The position numbers and the translations under genes were made by a program. Under the pieces are notes generated by a model. That model was not told the origin of the DNA. It saw nothing but the letters and a program-made list of their open reading frames with translations, and made no database searches. Positions 14,354 through 23,101 of a stretch of DNA of 64,000 nucleotides are shown here, in pieces (the first letter of the stretch is position 1; each line of letters opens with the position of its first letter). Origin of the DNA: UMGS1668 sp035447605. Lineage in GTDB: Bacteria > Bacillota > Clostridia > Oscillospirales > Ruminococcaceae. The stretch covers positions 9,847 to 73,846 of the forward strand of contig DAOTHJ010000007.1 in assembly GCA_035447605.1 (NCBI GenBank), read 5' to 3'.

Positions 14354-16360
14354 TTAGAGTTCCGGCTTCGTCTCCGGGGCCTCAGGCGGATCTTCCGCAG
14401 GGAGGTCCGTGACGGCCGGGCCGTTTTCCACGGAACCCGTCTCCGGCGCCTCTTCTTTCGGCTCGGAGAAGGGAAGGCTTCCTTCTGATTCGGGTGCTTC
14501 CTTGGCTTTCGGCTCTTCCGGTTTTGGATCCTCGGGCAGCGGTTCGCCGCTCATAATGGCCTTGAAGACCTCGCCGCTGATCTTTTCCTTTTCCATCAGC
14601 AGGTTCGCGGTGATCTCAAGCTTTTCCCGGTGTTCCTCAAGGATGACTTTCGCCTGGTCATAGGCGTTGTCGATGAAGCTGCGGATCTCCGCGTCGATGT
14701 CGGAGGCGACTTCGTCGGAGTAGTGGCGGCCCTGTGAGAGGTCGCGGCCGAGGAAGATCTCATTCTCGTCGGAGCCGTAGACCATCGGGCCAAGCTTCTC
14801 GCTGAAGCCGTAGCGCATGACCATGTTCCGTGCGAGGGTGGTGGCGCGCTCAATGTCGTTGGAGGCGCCGGTGGAGATGTCGCCGAAGACGATCTGTTCC
14901 GCGACACGGCCGCCGAGCAGGGTGCAGAGTTCCTCCTCCATGAAGCGGCGGGTGATATAGTTGCGGTCCTCGGAGGGCAGGCTCATGGTGTAGCCGCCCG
15001 CGTAGCCGCGCGGAACAATGGAAATCTCGTGAACGGCGTCCTGCGTCGTGCAAAAATAAGTGACGACTGCGTGGCCCGCCTCGTGAAAAGCGGTAAGACG
15101 CTTATCTTTTTCACTGACCTTGTGGGAGCGCTTTTCAGGGCCGGCGACCACTTTGACAGTGGCCTCTTCGATCTCCGCCATGGTGATGGCTTTCTTTTTG
15201 CGGCGGGCGGCAAGGAGGGCGGCCTCGTTGGCGAGGTTCTCCAGGTCGGCGCCGGTAAAGCCCACGGTGGTTTTCGCAATGACGGCGAGATCCACGTCGG
15301 GCCCGATCGGTTTGTTGCGTGTGTGGATCTTCAGGATGGCTTCCCGTCCGATGACATCCGGCAGACCGACGGTGACCTGACGGTCGAAACGGCCCGGGCG
15401 AAGCAGCGCCGGATCGAGAATATCCGCACGGTTGGTTGCGGCAATCACGATGATGCCGGTGTTGGAGCCGAAGCCGTCCATCTCGACGAGCAGCTGGTTG
15501 AGCGTCTGCTCGCGCTCGTCGTGGCCGCCGCCAAGGCCTGCGCCTCTGTGTCGGCCAACGGCGTCGATCTCATCGATAAAGACGATGGACGGGGCGTTCT
15601 TCTTGGCCTGATCGAACAGGTCGCGGACACGCGAGGCGCCCACGCCCACGAACATCTCGACAAAATCCGAGCCGGAAATCGAGAAGAAAGGCACGCCTGC
15701 CTCTCCCGCGACGGCTCTCGCCATCAGAGTTTTGCCGGTGCCGGGCTGGCCGACCAGCAATACGCCTTTCGGGATTCGGGCGCCGAGGGTGTTAAACTGC
15801 TCCGGATTCTTCAGGAATTCGACGATCTCCTGAAGCTCCTCCTTCTCCTCGTCGCAGCCGGCGACATCGGCAAAGGTGGTCCGGCGGGATTCGTCGGTGA
15901 CCTTATATTTGGCCTTGGCGAAGTTCATGACCTTGCCGCCGCCCGCCTGCCGCATCATATAGATCCAAAACACGGCCATGGCGCCGACAAGCAATACCGT
16001 GGGCAGGATCGAGAACCACCAGGGCGTCTCGTCCACCGGCAGATAGTCCTGCTGCATTTGGGTGGCGGACCACTCCGGATGCCTCTCCTCGATGCTCCGG
16101 ATGTCGTCGAGGAAGACGCTGACGTTCGGCACCGTGTAGGTGATGTCCTCGTCGGAGTCCGTCGGCTTCAGCGTCATTTCGCCGGTGCCGAGGTCGAGCG
16201 TATAGCTCTCGACGTTTCCGCTGTCGAAGTAGTTAAGTATTTCGTAGTATTTTAGGGTTGTGGTCTCGGGGGTTTTCATGTTGGAAAACAACACGGTCGC
16301 CAGAATGACGGCAAGCCCGATGGACGCGTAGGAAATAATGCCTCTCCACTTGTTGCTCAA
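14354..16360 (-). CDS. ftsH: ATP-dependent zinc metalloprotease FtsH
   Basis: This 668-aa membrane AAA+ protease degrades misfolded membrane and regulatory proteins. Two N-terminal membrane segments (about residues 9-25 and 115-137) flank an extracytoplasmic domain. Next come Walker A GQPGTGKT, Walker B FIDEIDAVG, the second region of homology (ATNRADILDPALLRPGRFDR) and the zinc site FHEAGHAVV. The C-terminal 70 residues are a Pro/Glu-rich tail not needed for the core. The start is TTG, after CGGAG 9 bases upstream. It is the last gene of tilS-hpt-ftsH, the common Bacillota order. Confidence 0.98.
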   Translation of the reverse strand: MSNKWRGIISYASIGLAVILATVLFSNMKTPETTTLKYYEILNYFDSGNVESYTLDLGTGEMTLKPTDSDEDITYTVPNVSVFLDDIRSIEERHPEWSATQMQQDYLPVDETPWWFSILPTVLLVGAMAVFWIYMMRQAGGGKVMNFAKAKYKVTDESRRTTFADVAGCDEEKEELQEIVEFLKNPEQFNTLGARIPKGVLLVGQPGTGKTLMARAVAGEAGVPFFSISGSDFVEMFVGVGASRVRDLFDQAKKNAPSIVFIDEIDAVGRHRGAGLGGGHDEREQTLNQLLVEMDGFGSNTGIIVIAATNRADILDPALLRPGRFDRQVTVGLPDVIGREAILKIHTRNKPIGPDVDLAVIAKTTVGFTGADLENLANEAALLAARRKKKAITMAEIEEATVKVVAGPEKRSHKVSEKDKRLTAFHEAGHAVVTYFCTTQDAVHEISIVPRGYAGGYTMSLPSEDRNYITRRFMEEELCTLLGGRVAEQIVFGDISTGASNDIERATTLARNMVMRYGFSEKLGPMVYGSDENEIFLGRDLSQGRHYSDEVASDIDAEIRSFIDNAYDQAKVILEEHREKLEITANLLMEKEKISGEVFKAIMSGEPLPEDPKPEEPKAKEAPESEGSLPFSEPKEEAPETGSVENGPAVTDLPAEDPPEAPETKPEL

Positions 16361-16378
16361 GGAATCAACTCCGATTAA

Positions 16379-16939
16379 TTATTTTTCTTTTTTTGTATAA
16401 ACTTCCGGCTTCAGCACGCCGACGTAAGGCAGGTTGCGGTATCTCTGGTTGTAGTCCATGCCGTAGCCGACCACATACTTGTCCGGCACGACGAAGCAGC
16501 TGTAATCCGGCTTGATGTTCACCTGGCGGCGGTCCGGCTTGTCGAGCAGGGTGGCGACCCGGATGCTTTTCACGTTGCGCTGCCGAATGACGTTGGTCAG
16601 ATAGGAAAGCGTGAGCCCGCTGTCGAGGATATCCTCCACGATCAGAACATCGTAGCCGGAGAGATCGTGGTCGAGGTCCTTGATGATTTTGACGACACCG
16701 CTGGTCTTGACACCCGAGCCGTAGCTGGAGACGGACATGAAGTCGATCGAAACCGGAATCGTGATGGCACGCAGCAGATCCGCCATAAAGATGACGGAGC
16801 CTTTAAGTACACCGACCATGATCAGGTTTTTGCCCTCATAGTCCGAGCTGATCTGACGGCCGAGTTTTTTAACCGCCTTGGCCAGCTCCTGCTCGGGAAG
16901 AAGAATCTCCTCGATATCGTCTTTCATGCACTCTTTCAT
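16379..16939 (-). CDS. hpt: hypoxanthine phosphoribosyltransferase
   Basis: This 186-aa purine-salvage enzyme makes IMP or GMP from hypoxanthine or guanine and PRPP. The PRPP-binding motif is VLIVEDILDSGLTLSYL and the N-terminal part has LIMVGVLKGSVIFMADL. The flexible-loop region MSVSSYGSGVKTSGVV is intact. The start is taken as ATG MKECMKDD with GGGGGAT 9 bases before it; an upstream TTG would add six residues. It lies 18 bases before ftsH and 56 bases after tilS on the same transcript. Confidence 0.96.
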   Translation of the reverse strand: MKECMKDDIEEILLPEQELAKAVKKLGRQISSDYEGKNLIMVGVLKGSVIFMADLLRAITIPVSIDFMSVSSYGSGVKTSGVVKIIKDLDHDLSGYDVLIVEDILDSGLTLSYLTNVIRQRNVKSIRVATLLDKPDRRQVNIKPDYSCFVVPDKYVVGYGMDYNQRYRNLPYVGVLKPEVYTKKEK

Positions 16940-16995
16940 TTCAACAACATCCCCCAATGTTTTTGTTTTTTCCGCGTTTATGACGCATATCCGCG

Positions 16996-18381
16996 TCAGC
17001 AGCGCGAGGTTTTTATGACTGCGACGGAACCGGTCTCCTCCGTGACCTTGGCGCGCCGGTCGGTGCCGAAGCCTTCGACCCAGAGAACGCCGTCGTCGTC
17101 CGCAATTACAGCGACGGTTTTGCGCAGATGAACCGGAACTTTCGCCTCATTAAAAAGTTTCTTCAGCGTCCTGTTGCAGCCGGTGAGATTGATCTGATCG
17201 CCCTCTTTCCGAGAACGAATAACTGCGACGCCATGAATTTTATCATAATCAAATGCATTTTTCAAAACATATTGATGAAATTCGTGTGAATTTTTAAAGT
17301 GGAAGGCGTCCAAAATGTGGCATTCGGCAAATTTTCCCGGAAGAAGCTCCGAAATTCCCTCCGAAAGCGGCGATTCCGCGATCGTCTCGGCGGGGCGCTT
17401 ATCCTCCCGGCAGATGAGCCCGCCCTTTTGGACGAAGTAGGCGTCCTTCGCGAGCTCCAGCTTATAATCCTCTTTTCCGAAGCGGTCCGCGATCCAGGTG
17501 ATGCGCTCGTAGTCGCAGGGGAAGCCGAAGCGCCGGAGCATTTTGGCGGCCGCGCGGGTTCTGAGCGCCGGCTCCGCGAGGGCCAGCGTCCCGCCGTCGA
17601 ATCCGGTCGGGATCTCGGCGGTGTCGAGCAGTTCGTCGGAGAGGTCGTCAAGAAAATCCCGGTCCTGCCGGAGCTGTTCCGTCATACGGAGGAAAGCCCG
17701 CTCGAAGGAGGAGTTGACCTCCAGCAAGGCGGGAACGGCGCTGTGGCGGATGCGGTTTCTGGAATATTCATCCGTCAGGTTGGAACTGTCGGTGATGAAG
17801 GGAATGCCCTGATCCGCGCAGAATTCTTCGATCTGGTTCCGCGTCGTCTCGATCAGCGGCCGGATGATGTCGCCGCGCACCGGCGGGATTCCGCACAGGC
17901 CCGCAAGCCCGGTGCCCCGCGCCATATTGAAAAGAAACGTCTCGACGCAGTCCGAAAGGGTATGCGCGGTGGCGATTTTCGTACCCTTTCCCATGCGTTT
18001 GGCACAGTGCTCAAAATACTGGTAACGCAGCTCCCGGCCGGCCTCCTCCTCGCCGAGGCGGTGTTCCTCGGCATAGGCGTGGACGTTTGCGTTCATGACG
18101 TGCAGCTTTACGCCGTATTCCCGGCACATCGACCGCACGAAGCGCTCGTCCCGCAGGCTTTCGGGGCCGCGGAGATTGTGGTTGACATGGGCGGCTTCGA
18201 GCGTGAGGCCCCACTGCGTGGCCAGAAAACTCATCAGATGCAGCAGCACGGAGGAATCGCAGCCGCCGGAGATGCCGACCAGCACTTTTTCGCCAGGCTC
18301 CAGCATCCCGTATTTGGAGATAGTCTCTTTCATCCTGTCGAGGGTCAGTTTCGGGAATCTGGTACCGGGTTCAGGCTCCAT
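16996..18381 (-). CDS. tilS: tRNA(Ile)-lysidine synthase
   Basis: The 461-aa product changes the wobble cytidine of the AUA-reading tRNA-Ile to lysidine. The PP-loop is VLVGISGGCDSSVLLHLM near residue 38. Other signatures are AAHVNHNLRG, AHTLSDCVETFLFNMARGTG and YSRNRIRHSAVPAL. A C-terminal TilS domain follows (INLTGCNRTLKKLFNEAKVP). The start is ATG at MEPEPGTRF after AAAGGATGG; the longer open frame upstream shows no protein-like sequence. It heads the tilS-hpt-ftsH operon. Confidence 0.96.
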   Translation of the reverse strand: MEPEPGTRFPKLTLDRMKETISKYGMLEPGEKVLVGISGGCDSSVLLHLMSFLATQWGLTLEAAHVNHNLRGPESLRDERFVRSMCREYGVKLHVMNANVHAYAEEHRLGEEEAGRELRYQYFEHCAKRMGKGTKIATAHTLSDCVETFLFNMARGTGLAGLCGIPPVRGDIIRPLIETTRNQIEEFCADQGIPFITDSSNLTDEYSRNRIRHSAVPALLEVNSSFERAFLRMTEQLRQDRDFLDDLSDELLDTAEIPTGFDGGTLALAEPALRTRAAAKMLRRFGFPCDYERITWIADRFGKEDYKLELAKDAYFVQKGGLICREDKRPAETIAESPLSEGISELLPGKFAECHILDAFHFKNSHEFHQYVLKNAFDYDKIHGVAVIRSRKEGDQINLTGCNRTLKKLFNEAKVPVHLRKTVAVIADDDGVLWVEGFGTDRRAKVTEETGSVAVIKTSRC

Positions 18382-18621
18382 GCCATGCCATCCTTTCTTA
18401 TCAAAAGTAGCGGTTATATGCTTCCGAAACGGAGGCATCCGTGCCCGTCCGCCGTGCGGCAAATTCCGAAATTCCCGGAACCCCCGTCTTTTGAAAGCCG
18501 GTGTTTCCGGAATCCCCGGAATTTCCAAAAAAAATCTGAGCGCCTCTATGTTAAAAACCTTGGTTTCCCGGCGGACACCCGAGAGCAAAGAAAAAGGATG
18601 CCCGAAAGTTTTCGCCGCCGC

Positions 18622-19986
18622 TTATCCGTTTTCGGATTTAAAAAGCTCCAGCGAATAGAATCTCGTAAACTGTCCATCCCAGCGGAGTTTGACGGAGCCG
18701 GTTTCGCCGTGGCGGTTTTTCTCCACCATACATTCCGAAATATCCTCTTCCGGCGCGGGCTTGCCCTCCTGCGTGGCGTAGTAGGATTCCCGGTAAAGGA
18801 ACATGACCACGTCCGCATCCTGCTCAATCGAGCCGGATTCACGCAGGTCGGAGAGCATCGGCCGGTGCTCGGCGCGGGATTCCGTTGCGCGCGAGAGCTG
18901 CGAAAGCACGAGGACCGGCACATTCAGCTCCTTGGCCATCAGTTTGAGGTTCCTCGTCATCTCGGAGACCTCCTGCACGCGGTTGTCCGATCTTTTTCCG
19001 GAGGACATCAATTGCAGGTAGTCGATGATGACAAGGTCGAGATCGCGCACCCGGCGGAGCCTCGCCTTGATCTCCGGCACCGTGGAGCCGGCCGTGTCGT
19101 CGATCAGAATCGGCGCCGCGGAGAGGATCTGTGCCGATTCCGCGAGGCGCATCCAGTCGCTCTGGCCGAGTTCTCCGGTGCGGAGCAGGCGGCTCTCGAC
19201 CCGCGCTTCGGAGGAGAGGAGGCGCGACGTGATCTGTTCCTTCGACATTTCGAGGGAGAAGACGGCGACCTTCTTTTTCTGTTTGAGCGCGACGTTGGCG
19301 GCGATGTTGAGCGCGAAGCTCGTCTTGCCCATGCCGGGGCGCGCGGCCAGCAGAATCAAATCCGTGCGGTTGAAGCCGTTGATGATGGCGTCGAGGGCGG
19401 CGTATCCGGTCCGGAGTCCGGCGTATTTATCCCGATCCGGTCCGGAGAGTTTCTGCAGCCGGTCGTAGGTTTCATAGATGGCGTCTTTTATTAAAACAAG
19501 ACCCTTCGCCTCGCGTCCCTGCCGAATGTCATAGATGCTCTGTTCGGCGGAATCGAGCAGAACCTTGCCCTCGCAGCCGCTCTCCTTCGCCTCTCCGAGG
19601 ATGTCCCCGGCCGTAGCGATCAGGCTGCGCAGCAGCTGTTTGTCGAGCAGGATGTCGGTGTAAGCGCCGAGATTCCGCACGGAGGGTACAATATCGGTCA
19701 GATGAGAAAAATAGACCTTCGCGTCCTGCTCGTTCTGAAAGACCTCGTCCTCCTTGGCTGCCTCAAGCAGCGTGATGAAGTCGACCGGCTCTCCGGAGGT
19801 AAACATCCGGATCATGATGGTGAAGATCGCGCGGTGCTGCGGCCGGTAGAAACTCTCCGGCTTCAGCTTGTCGATCAGCTCCGGCAGGCAGCTCGGCTCC
19901 ACCAGAACGGCCCCGAGGACGCTTTGTTCCGCCTCGAGGCTGTAGGGCATTTCCATCCCGAGGAGGTAGGAAGAATCCTTCTCCAT
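18622..19986 (-). CDS. dnaB: replicative DNA helicase DnaB
   Basis: The 454-aa hexameric helicase unwinds DNA at the replication fork. The N-terminal domain begins PYSLEAEQSVLGAVLVEPSC. The RecA-like domain has Walker A ARPGMGKTSFALNIA, Walker B DLVIIDYLQLM and LSQLSRATESR. Length is typical. It follows rplI by 34 bases, the usual gdpP-rplI-dnaB order of Bacillota. The ATG follows GAGGTGAG. The 240-base gap after its stop (18382-18621) shows no ORF or clear terminator. Confidence 0.97.
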   Translation of the reverse strand: MEKDSSYLLGMEMPYSLEAEQSVLGAVLVEPSCLPELIDKLKPESFYRPQHRAIFTIMIRMFTSGEPVDFITLLEAAKEDEVFQNEQDAKVYFSHLTDIVPSVRNLGAYTDILLDKQLLRSLIATAGDILGEAKESGCEGKVLLDSAEQSIYDIRQGREAKGLVLIKDAIYETYDRLQKLSGPDRDKYAGLRTGYAALDAIINGFNRTDLILLAARPGMGKTSFALNIAANVALKQKKKVAVFSLEMSKEQITSRLLSSEARVESRLLRTGELGQSDWMRLAESAQILSAAPILIDDTAGSTVPEIKARLRRVRDLDLVIIDYLQLMSSGKRSDNRVQEVSEMTRNLKLMAKELNVPVLVLSQLSRATESRAEHRPMLSDLRESGSIEQDADVVMFLYRESYYATQEGKPAPEEDISECMVEKNRHGETGSVKLRWDGQFTRFYSLELFKSENG

Positions 19987-20020
19987 AGAAGCTCACCTCA
20001 ATCTCATTCAGATGGGAGTT

Positions 20021-20467
20021 TCAGCTTTCCACGACCAATACATAGACGCTGGCGCTGATGCCGTAGCCGAGCTTAACTTCGACCGTGTAGGTGCCGAACG
20101 CCTTGATGTCGCTGTCCAGTACGATTTTTCTGCGGTCGACTTCGACGCCGTACTGTTCTTTGAGCCCGGCGGCGACCTCCGCCGCGGTGACGGAGCCGAA
20201 AAGCTTTCCGCCGGCTCCGGCGCGTTCCACTCTGCGTACGGTTTTTTCGTTAATCTGCGCGGCCATCTCCCGTGCCTTTTGCTTTTCGAGCTCGATCTTC
20301 CGTGCGGCGGCATCCTCTCTGGCCTTAAGTTCGGCCATGGCCTGCGGTGTCGCCTCGATGACCAGCTTCTTGGGAATCAGGTAGTTGCGGGCATACCCGT
20401 CGGATACGTTGGTCAGGTCCCCCTTTTTGCCGGAACCCTTGACGTCCTCGATAAAAATCACTTTCAT
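20021..20467 (-). CDS. rplI: ribosomal protein bL9
   Basis: This 148-aa large-subunit protein has the standard L9 N-terminus MKVIFIEDVKGSGKKGDLTN followed by VSDGYARNYLIPKKLVIEA. The long connecting helix and C-terminal domain (VTAAEVAAGLKEQYGVEVDR) follow. It is full length. The ATG has GAAAGGAGCGAG upstream. It lies between gdpP and dnaB on the minus strand; the three are very likely one transcript from the promoter at 22682-22710. Confidence 0.97.
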   Translation of the reverse strand: MKVIFIEDVKGSGKKGDLTNVSDGYARNYLIPKKLVIEATPQAMAELKAREDAAARKIELEKQKAREMAAQINEKTVRRVERAGAGGKLFGSVTAAEVAAGLKEQYGVEVDRRKIVLDSDIKAFGTYTVEVKLGYGISASVYVLVVES

Positions 20468-20622
20468 GGATACTCGCTCCTTTCAGAGAAAACTTCTTTT
20501 TGCTTGACTTCCCGCCTTGCTTCCGGCGGAATCGTTTTGCCGGGAAGAGGGCGGGCCGCTCCGGCGGCAATTTTTTTGCCGGAGAGAATGGGAACCGTTC
20601 AAAAAACGTCCCCCGGGAATGG

Positions 20623-22638
20623 CTATTCTTTTTGCGGCGCTCCGTCGGGAATGGCCGCGGCTTCGGCGGCCGCAGCATCCGTGTGGCCGGCGGCGTTGTC
20701 GTAATATTCGTCGATGGACTGGTAGAGTGCGGAGAGCGCCTCCTCCGGCAGGATATCTTTTATCTGCGCACCGGCCATGGTCAGATGCCCGCCGCCGCCC
20801 AGAGCCTCAAGGATGATCTGCACGTTCATCGCACCGAGCGAGCGCCCGGAGATCGAAGTTCCGCCGTCCATCGGGAACAGAACGAACGAGGCGTTGGCGC
20901 CTTCGATCGTCAATAATTCGTCGGCAGCCTGCGGGGCGACGAGAGAGACGTCCGGGTAAGGCTTTGAGATGGCGATCGCGCAGCCGCGGTAAAGTTCCGC
21001 GCTGGCCACCACCTCGGAACGCTCCCGGTATTCCTCGAGCGTGCCGGAGAACAGCAGCTTGACCGCCACAGGATCGGCGCCCTGCCGGCGGAGATAGGCG
21101 GCGGCCTCAAAGGATCTTGCCCCGGCCCGCACGGTAAAGCTTCTGGTATCGAGCATGATACCGGCGAGCAGGGCCTCGGCCTCCGGCTTGGTGGGTCTGC
21201 ACGAATCCGGGAAGTATTGAAGCAGCTCCGTCACCATCTCGCAGGCGGAGGAGGCATAAGGCTCATGATAAAAGATCACCGCATTGTCGATATGCCCGAG
21301 CATGCGGCGGTGATGGTCGATGACGACGACGTTCCGGCAGGCGGCATAGACCTCCGGAGATTCAAGAATATGCCGGACATGCGTATCCACGATGATCAGC
21401 AGCGTATCGGGGCCGATCTTGTCGAGCGCCTCCTCCGGCGGAATAAACAGGCCGAGGTCGCCGTTCTTTTCGTAGCGGTGTACGAGCGGCATCGCAAGAC
21501 AGGTCTTGCGGTTGAGCACGATGCGCACCGGTTTGCCCATCAGGTTGACCGCGCCGGCCATACCGATTGCCGCGCCGACACAGTCGAGGTCGCCGAAGCG
21601 GTGCCCCATGACGAAGACGTTTTCGCTTGAATTAATCAGATCGGTCATGGCGGCCGCGACGATTCTGGTCTTGACCTTTGCGCGCTTTTCCACGCCCTTT
21701 GAGAAGCCGCCGTAGAACTCGTAGCCGGAGGGGTCGCGCACGGTGGCCTGGTCGCCGCCTCTTCCGAGGCACATCTCCAGGGCCTGCGACGAGGCGGCCT
21801 GCAGCTCCGGCAGCGTCGAATATCCGCGCCCGACGCCGATCGAGAGCGTCACGGGCAGCCCGTCGGAGGTGGTGATTGCCCGCGCCTTATCCAAAATGGT
21901 AAAGCGCTCCGCGATAAGCCCCGCAAGGTGTTGATCCTCCATCACGGCGAGGAAGCGGTTGCCGTCCGTTTTTTTAAACATAGAGAACGTCCCCGAAGCA
22001 AACTGCTCGAACATGCTCTCCACTTCGCCCATGATCCGGCTGCGCTCGCTCTCCTTGCAGTTGGCAAAGAGATCGTCGAGGTTATCCATCAGGATGGTGA
22101 GCACCACCGGGTGGGTATCTTTATATAGTTTTCCGATGCGCTTCTCTTCGGTGCGGTCGATAAAGTAATGGAAGATGAGCCCGGAGCTCTCGTCCCCGTT
22201 GCGGAAGACCTCATAGCTCCGTTCGCCGACCGCGGCCATGCGGCTGTCCAAAAACGGGGAGTCCTCGGTCAGCACCGGGGAAAGGGTGCCGATATTCGTG
22301 CCGAAGAGCTCATTTTCACAGGGTACGTTTTTCTGAAAGTTCTGGTTGCACCAGAGGATGACGCCCTTGCCGTCCGTCACAAGCACCGGCAGCGGAAATG
22401 CCTCCAGCGCATTCCGTTCAGGTGCGGAGAGTTTTGCCGCGACCGATTCCAGAAAGAGGCGCACCTCCGCCCTGGAGCGGAGGACCCGGAGTGCGACAAA
22501 GGTACCGGCAATGATCGTGAGCACCGCCTCCACGGCAAAGACCGCCAGATTATAAAACGCCGTCACGATGGTGGAACTGCACGCCAGAATGAACAGCGTC
22601 AGCAGCGCGGGGCCCATGAAGCCAAGCTTATTTTTCAC
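20623..22638 (-). CDS. gdpP: cyclic-di-AMP phosphodiesterase, GdpP family
   Basis: The 671-aa membrane protein hydrolyses c-di-AMP. Two N-terminal membrane segments are followed by a PAS domain, a degenerate GGDEF domain, and the DHH/DHHA1 catalytic unit. That unit shows MGHRFGDLDCVGAAIGMAG, IVDTHVRHI, VVIDHHRR and a C-terminal GGGGHLTMAGAQI. Metal ligands appear intact. The GTG start has GGGGGC 6 bases upstream. A Ser/Ala-rich 25-residue tail ends the protein. c-di-AMP control in Bacillota links cell wall, potassium and osmotic balance. Confidence 0.93.
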   Translation of the reverse strand: MKNKLGFMGPALLTLFILACSSTIVTAFYNLAVFAVEAVLTIIAGTFVALRVLRSRAEVRLFLESVAAKLSAPERNALEAFPLPVLVTDGKGVILWCNQNFQKNVPCENELFGTNIGTLSPVLTEDSPFLDSRMAAVGERSYEVFRNGDESSGLIFHYFIDRTEEKRIGKLYKDTHPVVLTILMDNLDDLFANCKESERSRIMGEVESMFEQFASGTFSMFKKTDGNRFLAVMEDQHLAGLIAERFTILDKARAITTSDGLPVTLSIGVGRGYSTLPELQAASSQALEMCLGRGGDQATVRDPSGYEFYGGFSKGVEKRAKVKTRIVAAAMTDLINSSENVFVMGHRFGDLDCVGAAIGMAGAVNLMGKPVRIVLNRKTCLAMPLVHRYEKNGDLGLFIPPEEALDKIGPDTLLIIVDTHVRHILESPEVYAACRNVVVIDHHRRMLGHIDNAVIFYHEPYASSACEMVTELLQYFPDSCRPTKPEAEALLAGIMLDTRSFTVRAGARSFEAAAYLRRQGADPVAVKLLFSGTLEEYRERSEVVASAELYRGCAIAISKPYPDVSLVAPQAADELLTIEGANASFVLFPMDGGTSISGRSLGAMNVQIILEALGGGGHLTMAGAQIKDILPEEALSALYQSIDEYYDNAAGHTDAAAAEAAAIPDGAPQKE

Positions 22639-22681
22639 AATGCCGCCCCCTTTTCGGAAGATTTTGCTTGTATATTTAATT

Positions 22682-22710
22682 ATTATATCAGAAGGAAAAA
22701 TCGATTACAA
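22682..22710 (-). promoter_or_regulatory. promoter of the gdpP-rplI-dnaB operon
   Basis: On the minus strand TTGTAA (22705-22710) and a perfect TATAAT (22682-22687) are 17 bases apart, about 44 bases before the gdpP start. Confidence 0.75.
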
Positions 22711-23053
22711 TAGGACGGACCCTTTTGGGAGAGGATAAATCCGCGCGCTTTCCCCAAAAGGAGGCCGATCCGGCTCCCAAAAAAAGCAAAACTGTTCCCT
22801 CAGGCAGACGCCTTTCTCCGCCGGAATTTTTCCCGGCAGGATCGCGCGGAGCCGTTTTGCCGTTCTGAAGGCCTTCGGGATCGCCTAAAAAGCAGCCGAA
22901 ACATTCCCGAGCTCCTAAAAAGGCGTCCATGGGCCCGCCCCGCATTTTTATGTATCCCCGGGCAGCCCGCCACGGAGTTCATTGGATAAAAAATGAGAAT
23001 TCCTGCCGAACATTTCGCCTATGCAGCCGGCCGCGGAACATAAAATTTCGCCA

Positions 23054-23092
23054 TAAAAAAACAGGAAGCACTTGTCATGCTTCCCGTTTTTA
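23054..23092. terminator. terminator of the RNase J gene
   Basis: ACAGGAAGCA (23061-23070) pairs with TGCTTCCCGT (23078-23087) with one mismatch. T7 follows on the minus strand, 15 bases after the stop codon. Confidence 0.85.
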
Positions 23093-23101
23093 TGATCTTT
23101 G

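Larger units (their letters stand above)
22639..23101. other. 463-base gap: gdpP leader and rnj terminator
   Basis: It holds the gdpP promoter near 22.7 kb and the RNase J terminator near 23.07 kb. Between them I see an imperfect inverted repeat (CCTTTTGGG near 22730 and CCCAAAAGG near 22757) and no supportable gene. Confidence 0.55.

Noticed and set aside
17299..19494. Long plus-strand frame across tilS and dnaB
   Set aside because: It spans two clear minus-strand genes and their gap. The translation is Arg/Gly/Val-rich without any family pattern.
22688..22945. 85-codon minus-strand frame upstream of gdpP
   Set aside because: It overlaps the gdpP promoter, has no good ribosome site and no protein-like pattern.
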